Shown piece by piece: positions 1 to 10,066 of a DNA stretch of 64,000 bases. A program made the position numbers and the translations under genes. The stretch is from NCBI RefSeq assembly GCF_000801105.2, contig NC_079511.1, positions 18,747,792 to 18,811,791 of the forward strand. Direction: 5' to 3'. The notes beneath the pieces are model-generated. The model was not told the DNA's origin. It worked only from the letters and a program-made list of their open reading frames with translations, and searched no databases. Source of the stretch: Raphanus sativus. Lineage: Eukaryota > Streptophyta > Magnoliopsida > Brassicales > Brassicaceae. The first letter of the stretch is position 1. The number at the start of each line of letters is the position of its first letter.

Positions 1-370
1 GCCGTGATGTTGCGAAGCGGAAAACGCCTTGAAACTAATGCCAGAGAAGACGCCAGCAATAAAAAATTCATTGATAATGCAGGAAAGAGCAATTCCAACC
101 CCATAGAGCTTCTTGACAATGACTCCGACTCAGGAACATCAGAACAAAGGAAAAACTCTTCAAATAAAAAGAATCAAGGGGAAACTATAGACTTAGACAA
201 AGAGAATCCCGATGCCGAAATAGAAGCCGAACATCTGGACGAACCAAATGTCGATCGATCGTCTGTGAAGGAAAACGTTCGACCGTCTGGGACCACCAGC
301 GATAGCAATACGCAATCTACCGTGACTGAAAGAGTCTATAGAACTCCTCCCCCATTTCCTCCAAACAAAC
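1..370 (+). pseudogene. Truncated Athila-type gag (C-terminal part)
   Basis: The reading frame holds the LRSGKRL motif, followed by an acidic, Asp/Glu/Ser-rich stretch and the segment RTPPPFPPNK. The same LRSGKRL motif recurs in the gag of element A at about 3310-3340, so this is the same region of an older related element. The coding similarity stops at 370, exactly where the LTR of element A begins (TGATATAC at 371). I infer that A inserted into an older Athila copy. The candidate target duplication is CAAAC at 366-370, which cannot be confirmed because A's right end is missing. The 5' part of this gag lies outside the window. Confidence 0.75.
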
Positions 371-1810
371 TGATATACTATGGATTTTACCTATTTTTAC
401 CCATGATATATAAGTGTTTTATATACTATTTATTATGTATTGGAGTCTATTTAGAGTATTTATAGGTTCAGGGACGATTTGGAAATATAAGGTGATTTTG
501 GTGTCTTTTGGAGTCTTTCGCAGTGCAGATCTGCACAGACGCTTCAGATGTTTAGCTCTCGATGGAGACCTTTCCATCGTTGGATTTAGCCCATCCTTGG
601 ACACAAGATATAGCTTTGAGTTAGCTTTCCAATGCCACTGGTTTGAGGTCAATCAAATGGTTAGATCAGAAGTTATGCCCATTTTACTGAAGAGTGGTCA
701 GTCTGCTTCGCGAGAGGAAGCTGTCGAGAAAAGGATTGTATGTCGATCGATGCAGCACACTGCATGTCGATCGACAGGGACACCAGAATGTGGGCTGAGT
801 ATATTTTATGACCAATTGAAGCCCAGAATTAACCACAAATTACCCTTATGCCCTTGGTTGACCAGAAACCCTATTTTACTGTTTTCTAAGCCATTGTTGG
901 CTGCTATGCTTCATACTATTCTCGAGAGAGAGAAAGATTAGGATTAGAGAGAGAGATCTGAGCACCTTGAGAGAGGGAAGATCTTGAACTCCCTTGTTTC
1001 TTTACTTTGTTCTTCTCTTATTAATTTTATTGCAGTATTATTCAGACCATCATAATGTATCTTATGAATATGTTTGAGTAGTCTCATTGTTAGATTTAGG
1101 TTTCTCACAAGGTTGAGTCATGTATTGAAAATAAACTATTGTTAGATATAGTTCTTCATCTAGTTGTTCTTAATACTTTGTTTGGGATTAGTCATCCTTG
1201 ACCTAGATCTTAGGATTAATTTGGATAAGTGAGAACTTAACAGTTTCCTGAAAACTAAACTAGTGTGTTCTAATCTGACTGAGAACAAACGAGAGTTTTT
1301 CCTAGTTAGATTAGAGAATCCATCAAACCTGATCTTAAGGCTCGCTGGGAGCAATATCGATCGACGCAACTAGGGTTGTATCGGTTGATATTGTGAAAGG
1401 TGCATCGATCGATGTTCCATTGAATTATCGATCGACACTTTCTTATGATCATCGAACGAGAGTTGATCACCCGAGATCCAAGCGTAGTTAATCATTTGAT
1501 TAAACTAAAAGTTTGAGTTCAGAACTATGAATACTAAAAACCCTAATTAACTTGCAAACTTGTCACACCTGAGATAATACCTAAATCTAGCTACCTTTCC
1601 TTCTGTTAACAACCTCAAATCAAATCAATCGAGAAACTGCCTTGCTCACCATATAATTTACTATTTAAGACATATTTATCCAGCTTTATTTTAATACTAT
1701 TTAATCTATTGTGTAATCCTTGAGTCTCTGTGGATTCGATCCCTAAGTATTACAATTGAACCTCTTATTTGAGAGAGTAATTCACTCCTTAGGGTAATTT
1801 GAGTGAATCA
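371..1810 (+). repeat. 5' LTR of element A (about 1.44 kb)
   Basis: It begins TGATATAC and ends GTGAATCA, giving the usual TG...CA ends. A primer-binding site follows four bases later. The length is typical of Athila LTRs. Apparent reading frames inside (for example around 414-941) have no recognisable product and are not called as genes. Several copies of the palindrome ATCGATCGA(C/T) are present (about 739, 762, 1360, 1405 and 1431). No second copy of this LTR occurs in the window, so its age cannot be estimated. Confidence 0.8.
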
Positions 1811-1814
1811 AATT

Positions 1815-1832
1815 TGGCGCTGTTGCCGGGGA
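1815..1832 (+). other. Primer-binding site of element A (tRNA-Asp type)
   Basis: The site reads TGGCGCTGTTGCCGGGGA. Plant tRNA-Asp(GTC) ends ...CCCCGGCAACGGCGCCA, whose complement is TGGCGCCGTTGCCGGGG, so the match is perfect apart from one base (T for C at position 7). This is the primer established for Athila elements. It fixes the element's orientation as plus. Confidence 0.9.
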
Positions 1833-1974
1833 CTCATTCTTATTACCAGTAGATTAAATTTATAATATAGTCTAGATTTTACATTCTGTTGCTTAAAAGT
1901 TTTTCACCTTCCTACTCACAAAGGTACTTAGGAGAAGAACACAAGTCTCGGCCAGACAATCGATCGGCGAAGAT

Positions 1975-3545
1975 ATGAGCATATCGAGCGACGTATCGAC
2001 GAACGATACGATCGACACTTCACTGCTGGAATCGATCGATACCGGTCAACCAAAATCGATTGACCCTGATTTACACACATCGATCGACGCACACCAGCCA
2101 GAAGCAGGTAAGTCTGTGCTTACGAATTTCAATAATGGAAAAGTAGTTCTAAGAAATGAAAAGGATCAAGTATGCAATGCATCAAACCAAATTAATTATA
2201 GACATAGGACTGCAATCCCTGTTGGAATAGCTGTTGTTTTGAATGCTGGACTGGAGCGTTACCAAACGATTGGAGATTACAACAGACCTGATCGGTTATA
2301 CACCAACAGGTCTGCGATCCGCCCACCAGCGATTCAGAGGAAAGACTTTGAATTGAAACCAAAATATTTATCTCTAGTAGGTAAACACCCCTTTCATGGT
2401 CTCCCTCATGAAAATCCCATAGACCATATCGAAGCACTTGAGGACTTTGTGTCTAACATAAAGATGCAGGGAGTTTCCGAAGACTACCTATTCTGCAAAC
2501 TCTTCCCGCATTCTCTTGATGGAGACGCGACCTGCTGGCTGAAACAACTGCGCCCATGATCTCTGACTTGCTGGAGCGATATCAAAAGTGCCTTTCTCAA
2601 AAATTTCTTCGATGATGCACAAACCAAAGAATTTAGGAAAAATATCTATAATTTTTCTCAAGGCACTGCTGAAGCTTTTAAAGCCTCTTGGGTGAGATTC
2701 AAAGGCTACCAGCGAGACTGCCCCCATCATGGATTTTCCAAGATTCAACTACTTAATATTTTCTTCAGAGGTCTCGACTTGATATACCAATCGTCTTTGG
2801 ACGCTGCATGTCAAGGGAACTTCAAAACTAGAAGCCCCCAAGAAGCCACGAGGCTAATTGAAAATGTGGCAACCAGCATTAGTACCGCGAAGGTTGATCT
2901 CGAGAGGAGAAAGAGGGAGATTTCCAATGGAGATCGGTTATCCAAGACCTTTTCACATGAAGGAGATGAAGAGGAACATGTAAACCTCATCGATCAGATT
3001 GTCTTTTGCGAACAAAAACTTGTTAACCCGCATATAAACATGAGGTCTCCATGAGGAAGAACAAACTCATGAGAGCATTGTGGAATTTAAACTGGAAGAA
3101 ATTTTGAAACACCAGCAGAAAACGGTCCTGGATGTTGATGTAAGATTAGATTCCATGTGCTCTAATTTCGATAAGAAATTTAAGGCTTTGAGCGATCATG
3201 TAAAAATTTCGAATAGCCGAGATTCCCACGACGATGAGTTTGTCCGAAGAGAAAAAGAATGTCTCCCTAGAAAGGTCGACACAAACCCAAAACGTCAAGT
3301 CTGCTCTGTACTTCTAAGGAGCGGGAAACGCCTTGTTCCAACTACAAGAGAAAGTGTTTCCAATGGCGAACCCGCTGAAGGAGAGAGAACTGAAAAATGT
3401 GGATCCAAACCAATAACTCTTGATGATTCTGACCCGATTAACCTCAGCGACGATAAAAAGGAAGATGCAGCTATCGATCGACAGAAGGGCAAGAACATCG
3501 ATCAACGTGGTGATGCAATCATCGATCGACGTTCTACACCTACTA
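1975..3545 (+). pseudogene. Element A gag polyprotein (broken)
   Basis: Gag is the structural protein that packages element RNA in the cytoplasm. The ATG at 1975 follows the PBS leader. The first 45 residues contain repeated SID tripeptides (ESID, KSID, TSID) encoded by ATCGATCGA-like DNA. The retrotransposon gag core runs through FHGLPHENPIDHIEALEDF and the WLKQL region. A TGA at 2557-2559 interrupts the frame, which resumes in the same frame to 3054. A second stop and a frameshift follow, and the next segment (3080 on) carries a coiled region and the LRSGKRL motif. The end is set by the junction to RNase H sequence near 3545, where the frame changes again. Confidence 0.8.
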
Positions 3546-5550
3546 CACCGAGAATTAGTGACTGCTCCCATTGTGCAAGCTCCAGATTGGAATTTACTTT
3601 TCGAAATAATGTGCGACGCAAGCGATTTCGCTGTAGGAGCAGTACTTGGGCAGAGAAAGGATAAGAAGTTACATATTATCTGCTATGCTAGTAGGACTCT
3701 GGATGATGCGCAAAGAAACTATGCGACAACCGAAAAGGAGTTACTAGCAGTTGTTTTTGCTATCGAAAAATTTCGCCCCTACTTAGTTGGCTCAAAAGTA
3801 GTTGTCCACACCGACCATGCTGCCTTGAAATACTTAATGCAAAAGAAAGACGCAAAGCCAAGACTTGTGAGATGGATCCTGCTCCTACAAGAATTCGATA
3901 TCGAAATAAAAGATAAAAGAGGAGTAGAAAACGGAGTTGCTGATCATCTTTCACGAATTAGAGTCGAAGACAATGTTCCAATTGATGACTCACTACCCAT
4001 AGAAAACGTCTATCAAACGGACTCTGCGTTCATTGGCAACATGTGTTCAACTTTCGAGGAAAAATCGATCGGCACCCTACATGAAGAATCGATCGACACC
4101 TTAGACAACCAGCGGACCCACACAAAACAAGACGAATTGATAGGTTATATAAATGTCAATGTTGCATATAACTCTATGCAATCTAAATTTGATTCTCCTG
4201 GGGGTAGAAGTCTAAGTCTGGGGGTTCACGCAATTGACGGAAATTTAAAAAACCGACCTTGGTATGCTGATATAGTAAATTATCTAGCTGCTGACGTGGA
4301 ACCAGAAGGCCTCCAAGGTTACTCAAGGAAAAAGTTCCTAAGAGAAGTCAGACGATATCATTGGGGCGAACCATATCTCTATAAGCATTGTGCTGACAAA
4401 ATATATAGACGCTGCATTACAGAAGTTGAAGTTCCGGATATACTTTTCCACTTTCATGGATCTGATTATGCTGGACATTTTGCGAGTTTTAAGACAGTGT
4501 CAAAAATTCTTCAGGCTGGTTTTTGGTGGCCAACCATGTTTCGTGATGCACAATCTTAAATAGCAAAATGTGATCGCTGCCAACGAAGAGGAAAAATCAG
4601 CAAAAGACACGAAATGAAACAAAATTTCATATTAGAAGTAGAAGTCTTTGATTGTTGGGGCATCGACTTTATGGGCCCTTTTCCTTCTTCATACGGGAAC
4701 AAATATATCCTAGTCGCTGTCGACTATGTATCTAAGTGGGTTGAAGCAATAGCATCCCCGACAAACGATGTTGCTGTAGTCGTGAAACTTTTCAAAAGCA
4801 TCATTTTCCCTAGATTTGGAGTTCCTAGAGTGGTAATAAGCGATGGAGGCTCTCATTTAATTAACAAAGTGTTTGAGAAGCTGCTTGCGAAGCATGGAGT
4901 CCACCATCGAGTATCTACGCCTTATCATCCTCAGACCAATGGGCAAGTAGAAGTTTCAAACCGTCAAAATCAAGGAAATCCTGGAAAAGACGGTAGGGAA
5001 AACAAGAAAAGATTGGTCCACAAAACTGGATGATGCACTTTGGGCTTATAGAACTGCATTTAAGACGCCACTCGGAACTACACCATTTCACCTACTTTAT
5101 GGAAAATCATGTCACCTTCCTGTGGAGTTAGAATACAAGGCGGCATGGGCAGTAAAAATGATGAACTTTGTCGTCAAACATGCTAAGGAAAGGAGATTGA
5201 TTCAGCTGAATGAGTTAGATGAAATCAGATATCACGCTTATGAAAACTCAAAGTTATACAAAGAGAGGACAAAAGCTTATCACGACAAGAAGATCATATC
5301 TAGACATTACGAACCGAATGATCAGGTGCTTTTGTATAATTCTTGTTTGGCATTATTTCCTGGAAAATTAAGTTCCCGCTGGTGTTGTCCCTTCACTGTT
5401 AGAGAGGTAAGCCCCTCTGGAGCCGTAGTGCTAATCAACTCTAAGGGAGAAGAGTTCAAGGTGAATGGAAAAAGAGTAAAGCACTACTGGGCAGAAGCAG
5501 AAAGACCGGACAGACAAATTACAAGTCTTGGACTGCCACCTACCAATTGA
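3546..5550 (+). pseudogene. Element A pol remnant: RNase H plus integrase
   Basis: The segment starts at the end of RT/RNase H ([20 protein letters not shown]) and continues through an RNase H with its Asp residues ([24 protein letters not shown]). Protease and the RT palm (no YxDD box) are missing. The integrase follows: an H2C2 zinc finger (HGSDYAGH ... CDRCQRRG) and DDE core residues in [16 protein letters not shown] and [12 protein letters not shown]. The C-terminal domain ends at LPPTN with the stop at 5548-5550. A TAA at 4557-4559 breaks the integrase between HH and CC. A frameshift between about 4960 and 5035 moves the rest into another frame. Integrase would insert cDNA in the nucleus, but this copy cannot be functional. 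Confidence 0.9.
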
Positions 5551-6935
5551 TATGACATGACCGTCGAGCTTCAATGACGTAAAACAAGCGCTGAGTGGGA
5601 GGCAACCCACTATTAGGTAATTTCTTCAAAGTTTAGTTTAGATTATTACTATTTTTTGCTTATTGTTAAAAAAAAAAAAAAAAAAAAGAAAACAGATCCA
5701 AGTAGACGATTGCTCAGCACATCGACCAATGAGACCATGTTGATATCGTTCGACAGCGCTTCAGGTACAATGATCGATTGTCACTTCATTTTGTCGATCG
5801 ACACAGACATCAGTGAGCTGGTATGTCGTTCTTACTTTTTAAATTTCGTACTTATGCTTTATGATTTTCACCTTACCACCGTCTGTTTTACACTGGGGAC
5901 AGTGTAATTTAAGTGTGGGGGGATTACTAACGATTATCTACTTTATGAGTCTTATTTAAAATGTTTAAAAAAAAAAAGTTTTTATTGAGTCAAGAAGGGG
6001 ATGATGATCTTATTCGATTTATTACTTGTCATCTAACCACTCTTTAGACCAGTCTTAGATTTACTAACTGCAGAAGTACTAGAGATACTAAAGTGGATCA
6101 ACCGGTCAACTATGTTTGCACTTGCTGAGATTGTTTGAAGGAACCAAAGCTGACCTCCAACACTAATACTGACTTTATTTGCTTGTCTTGGGGCTTGAAA
6201 ATCACTGGATCGGAATCCTCTTACAAGTCTGGAAGGTAAAAAGTCTGTGTGTTTCTGGTTCCCTTCCTTCTCTCTCTTCGGCATCTCAAAGATCTAAGTT
6301 TTATGTTATAAAAGATTGAAATGATTTCTTGAGAGGTAGAGGGGTAGGAGTGTCTCCCGCGACCCCAGTATTCTAATTCTCAGGGATGATCACACATTGT
6401 GGAAACGAGGGATAGGTAAATTACCTGAGACTCCAGTATTCGCTACACTTTGTCAAACTGTATGAGTTACAAATGCAAATGTCAATGAGATAGATTAGAT
6501 GACCTTTGTGGCATCGAAACCTGTTGAAATTGAAACTAATAAGAGATTCAGAGAAGAGAGATGAGGGGAGAAAGGGATCAGAGAAGACTACCTGTGTGTT
6601 CAGAAACTTGTTTGAGTTGAATCCATGTGTCCTTTGATCGATACTCCCAAGGTAAAGCCTACACTTTTATTTTTATGCAAGAAATGAGGTTAGTAGAGGG
6701 GATTGTCAGACAGGATCTGTTAGGTTGTCGAACTAGTGGAATTTGGTTGCTACACTAGGATATTGTATAATGTGCTTCTAAAGTTAGGATGTTTAATGAT
6801 TTGGTTTGCCACTACTAGAGAGATGATGAACTGAGTTTTTAAAATTCTTTGATTCCCTGCTGTTTTCAAACCTCTTTCAGAGAGACTGTCTGTTGGTTTT
6901 GCTTGAGGACAAGCAAAAGGTTAAGTCTGGGGGAG
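5551..6935 (+). other. Element A 3' non-coding region with polypurine tract
   Basis: No gene is seen here. The region begins with a sequence usual after pol in plant gypsy elements (GTGGGAGGCAACCCAC near 5596). It contains an A-rich run at about 5668-5687 and a purine block GTGTGGGGGGATTAC near 5914. It ends with GACAAGCAAAAGG followed by the polypurine tract AAGTCTGGGGGAG (6923-6935). The last block is where plus-strand DNA synthesis primes, and an LTR should start at 6936. The LTR that starts there belongs to a different family. Confidence 0.75.
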
Positions 6936-7444
6936 TGTTGGGGATGGATTGTCACCACCCACAAGGCCCAGCGAACAGGAGGCCCATTACCACTGATTGA
7001 GAGGCTATCGGCTTGAAGCCGGCTCCCAACGAGCCGCGACTCGGCTCGTGACCACTTCAGACTAGAGGACGAGCAGCTGAAGGCAGCAACCGAACGGCTC
7101 GGGCCGAACAGTCGTCTCGAGTAGGCCCGCAGGCCGAAAGGCCCATCAGCGAAGGGAACGAATTAGGTTTAGGATAACCGACCTAAGAGACTATATAAGG
7201 ATCTGAGGACAAGAAGGAAAGGGCATCACCACTTAGACACACAGACTTGCGGCTAGATTAGGGTTTCCATTACTCTCTTTGTATCTCGCCGCTTTCTCTT
7301 GTACTTCCGGCTAGGAGCTTTCCGAGCATCGACTAGCCGGCTTTCTTACTCTTGTACCCTCGTTATTCCGACTCTAATAAAACGTCTCTGTTCATCCCAC
7401 TCTTGAGTTCTTTTACTTTCTGTTGACCAAACTCACCTCAAACA
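6936..7444 (+). repeat. 5' LTR of element B (509 bp)
   Basis: It starts TGTTGGGGATGG and ends CCTCAAACA, followed at once by a PBS-like sequence. A TATA box (TATATAA, 7192-7198) lies about 250 bp from the right end, so the R region should begin near 7225. It sits flush against element A's polypurine tract. No other copy of this LTR is in the window. Confidence 0.85.
7192..7198 (+). promoter_or_regulatory. TATA box of element B LTR
   Basis: TATATAA lies inside the LTR downstream of a GC-rich U3. The position fits an LTR Pol II promoter. This is inferred from sequence only. Confidence 0.6.
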
Positions 7445-7464
7445 ATTGGCGCCCACCGTGGGGC
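7445..7464 (+). other. Primer-binding site of element B
   Basis: ATTGGCGCCCACCGTGGGGC immediately follows the LTR end. It is of the TTGGCGCC...GTGGG type seen after the 5' LTR of plant gypsy elements and similar to that of element C (36083). I do not assign the tRNA. Confidence 0.7.
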
Positions 7465-7492
7465 CGATCAGAGTAACGTTTCTTAGACCGAT

Positions 7493-9480
7493 ATGACGAT
7501 TGGTGACTCGAACCCCGACACTTCCGGCGAAGCGCCCGAGCTTACGCCTCCGCCTCCTTTTCTCTCGTCGGACTTTATGAGCTCCGTGATGGCTCGTCTC
7601 GCGCATCAAGAAGAAGTCCAGAAAACGACGAACGAGCAGCTCGCAGCGCTTGTAGCTGCTCTCACCGCTCCTGCTGGGCCGACAAGCCGTTCCCAGCCTG
7701 TCTGCCGCCATCTTTTCCCTCTGACACCGGCAGAAGACCACGCCATCGACGAATCTGACCCTAACGGACCTCCTGCCGCTTACCCAACTCCTGCGACAGA
7801 AGACCCGACGACGATTCGCGAGATCGCCGAGCTCAAACTCAGCCTTCAACAGATGAGCTCACAGATCCATCAAGCGACGAGCGCAGCCCCTCAGATCGAC
7901 AGCGTTATCGCCTCCACCTCGCGCTCGCCTTTCGCTAGCGAGTTAACCAGAGTCCAGCTCCGCAAAATAGAAAAGCTTCGTCTTCCCGAGTACAAACCCG
8001 GCGGCGACCCTGTCGAGCATCTAACAGCCTTCAACATAGCGATTGCCAGAGCTCGTCTTTCCGACGAAGAGAAGGACGCAGGATACTGTCAGCTTTTCGT
8101 CGAAACACTGAACGAACAAGCGCTAACTTGGTTCTCGCAGCTCAGCGAAAACTCGATTCGCAATTTCCGAGACCTCTCAGTGTGTTTCTCAAGACTTACA
8201 TCATGTTCACCAAGCGAGCGGCAACCGCTTCGAGCCTGTGGAATATGGCGCAAACAAAGGACCAAAGCCTTAAAGACTACATGGAAAAGTTCAAGACGAT
8301 CGTTTCCCGAGTCGATGTTCCTGATCACAACGCTATCGACGCTTTGATGAACACTCTCCTCGTCAACTCGAAGTTTCGCAAGGACTGGTATTCCAACCCT
8401 ACGACCTCGCTCCCTGACGCTATCGCCAGATCTCACAACTTCATCCGAATGGAAGAGGACACCAAGGCGATAATCCGAAAGCAGAACGCCGCCAAGCCTG
8501 CGGCAGCCAAGAATGCAGGTGCTCGGACGGAGCCGCGCCAGCACGCGCCAAGTGATACTGGCAGCAAAAAGGGGGGTCTCCTCTACGTCGTAGACGAGAA
8601 TAACGCCCCTGTTTCGACCATGGTCATGCACGACAAAAAATGGAATGTCTATCAGCGAGAAACCGACTATCCCGATGCGTCTTCCAGTATCCCGAGTGCT
8701 GGAACCGTGGCTAAAGTCGATTCGGCGGCGGGACCGACCAGAACGCCCATCGATCTTACGAAGCATTGCAAGTATCATGACGTCAAGGGGCACGATACGA
8801 CTGAGTGCAAATCTCTTTACGCCCAGTTCCTCTCCTCGATCGAAAGCGGAGATTACAAGATCCAGCCGCCAAAACCCAAACCGAAGGGGGAGAACAGCTG
8901 GAGCAGGAACAAAGACAAGAAAGCTCAGCGAAAATCGCAGGGCAAAAACCGTAAAAGTGACAAACAGCCAAAGGACGCAGAAAAAGCTGTCCGAGAGACC
9001 GACGATGACGACGACTCGGCAGATGACGATCAGCCGGCCAATCACCAGCGCATCGAAGTGATCCGCGTCCAACCGCAAGGAGAGAACAAACCGGGATCCT
9101 CGTCCGACGAGGAGGACGACATGAAAACTTTCCAAATCACCACGGACCTTCGGTCCCTCCTCGATCAGAAGCTCCAATCTACTACCGAGGAAACGCCAGT
9201 CTCCACCGATCTCCGCCTACGGATCGACTCGAACCGAGCCGCGAAAGCTTCAACGCAAGGATTCTCTCACCAGCAGTCCGCTGAAAAGCCGAACTGTGAT
9301 TTGCGAGACAAACTCAACGCGAAGATCGGTGATCTGTGGACAACCCTCAACCGCAACAAAAGGGATACTGCCGATACGAGTAACGACCTTCGCGACGTGC
9401 TCCGTGCAAAGCGTGCACAAACTCGTCCCCTGGATAAACATCATTATGGGCGGATCACCTCCTTGCGGCGATTTGGTTAG
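7493..9480 (+). pseudogene. Element B gag (frameshifted)
   Basis: The ATG at 7493 opens a frame beginning MTIGDSNPDTSGE, a proline-rich N-terminus. A heptad-like segment (IAELKLSLQQMSSQIHQ) and the retrotransposon gag core (PVEHLTAFNIAIARARL, QALTWFSQL) follow. At about 8170-8200 the frame shifts. The continuation carries the gag C-terminal half and a zinc-knuckle-like motif C-x2-H-x4-H-x4-C (CKYHDVKGHDTTEC, near 8767). A very basic Lys-rich segment then gives way to an Asp-rich segment, ending at TAG 9478-9480. The CxYHxxxGHxTxxC knuckle is shared with elements C and D. The single frameshift would prevent a full-length product. Confidence 0.85.
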
Positions 9481-10066
9481 ATCAGTCAAGGACTATCGCA
9501 GGCAAGCCACCACTTCCCAACGATGGCCCCAGAAGCAAGTAGACGATCAGCCGATTACCTTTTCGTCTGATGACACACTCGGAGTGCACCTCCCTCACAA
9601 CGATCCCTTGCTCGTCGTGCTTGGCATCGACAAGTACGACGTCACGAAAGTGCTTGTCGACACCGGTAGCTCGGTCGATATCATCTTTCGCGAAACCCTC
9701 GTGAAAATGGGAATCGATCTCAATGACGTCAAACCTTCTACTCGGACCCTGACAGGATTCAACGGGTCGTCAGAGGTAATCGCCGGCACGATCCGTCTCT
9801 CGGTCCACGCGTGCGGAGTCACGCGAACGGTCAAGTTCTCCGTGGTCGGCTCCAAAGCTCCCTATCACGTTATACTTGGCACCCCATGGTTACATTCAAT
9901 GCGAGCAGTCGCATCAACGTACCATCAGTGCGTCAAATTCCCGGGATCCGACGCTATGAAAGGGGACCAGCAGGCTGCACGTGACCTCCTGATCGCCACG
10001 GTTAAGATTCAGCGCTCTCAGTCGCTCGTCAACTCGATCTCTCCCCTGCGAGCAAAGAGGTTCTAG
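9440..10066 (+). pseudogene. Element B protease (retropepsin)
   Basis: A frame overlapping the end of gag contains INIIMGGSPPCGDLVRSVK, a block often seen just before the protease in Tat elements. The aspartic protease active site follows at LVDTGSSVDIIF. The flap and C-terminal region include YHVILGTPWLHSMRAVAST. Retropepsins dimerise and cut the Gag-Pol precursor. The frame ends with TAG at 10064-10066, and RT follows in a different frame, so the polyprotein is broken here. Confidence 0.9.

Larger units (their letters stand above)
371..6935 (+). mobile_element. Element A: Athila-like Ty3/gypsy retrotransposon, 3' LTR missing
   Basis: In order: 5' LTR 371-1810, PBS 1815-1832, gag from 1975, RNase H plus integrase to 5550, a long non-coding 3' region, and a polypurine tract ending at 6935. 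The tRNA-Asp type PBS, the conserved integrase with a long downstream spacer, and a single RNase H fit the Athila lineage. It is dead: there are nonsense codons, frameshifts, and a deletion of protease and reverse transcriptase. The 3' LTR is absent, and the LTR of element B starts directly after the polypurine tract. Confidence 0.85.

Noticed and set aside
414..941. 175-codon frame inside the LTR of element A
   Set aside because: It overlaps the LTR, has no recognisable domain and is opened by chance in T-rich sequence.
5667..5690. A-rich run as the tail of a processed retrogene
   Set aside because: It lies within element A's non-coding 3' region, with no gene before it and no flanking duplication.
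6936..6945. Shared TGTTGGG start of LTRs B, B1 and C taken as evidence of one family
   Set aside because: Similarity ends after 7-9 bases. Short terminal motifs are common to gypsy LTRs.
6936..7444. Possible 3' LTR of element A
   Set aside because: The sequence does not match A's 5' LTR (371-1810) and is followed by a PBS and gag, so it is the 5' LTR of element B.
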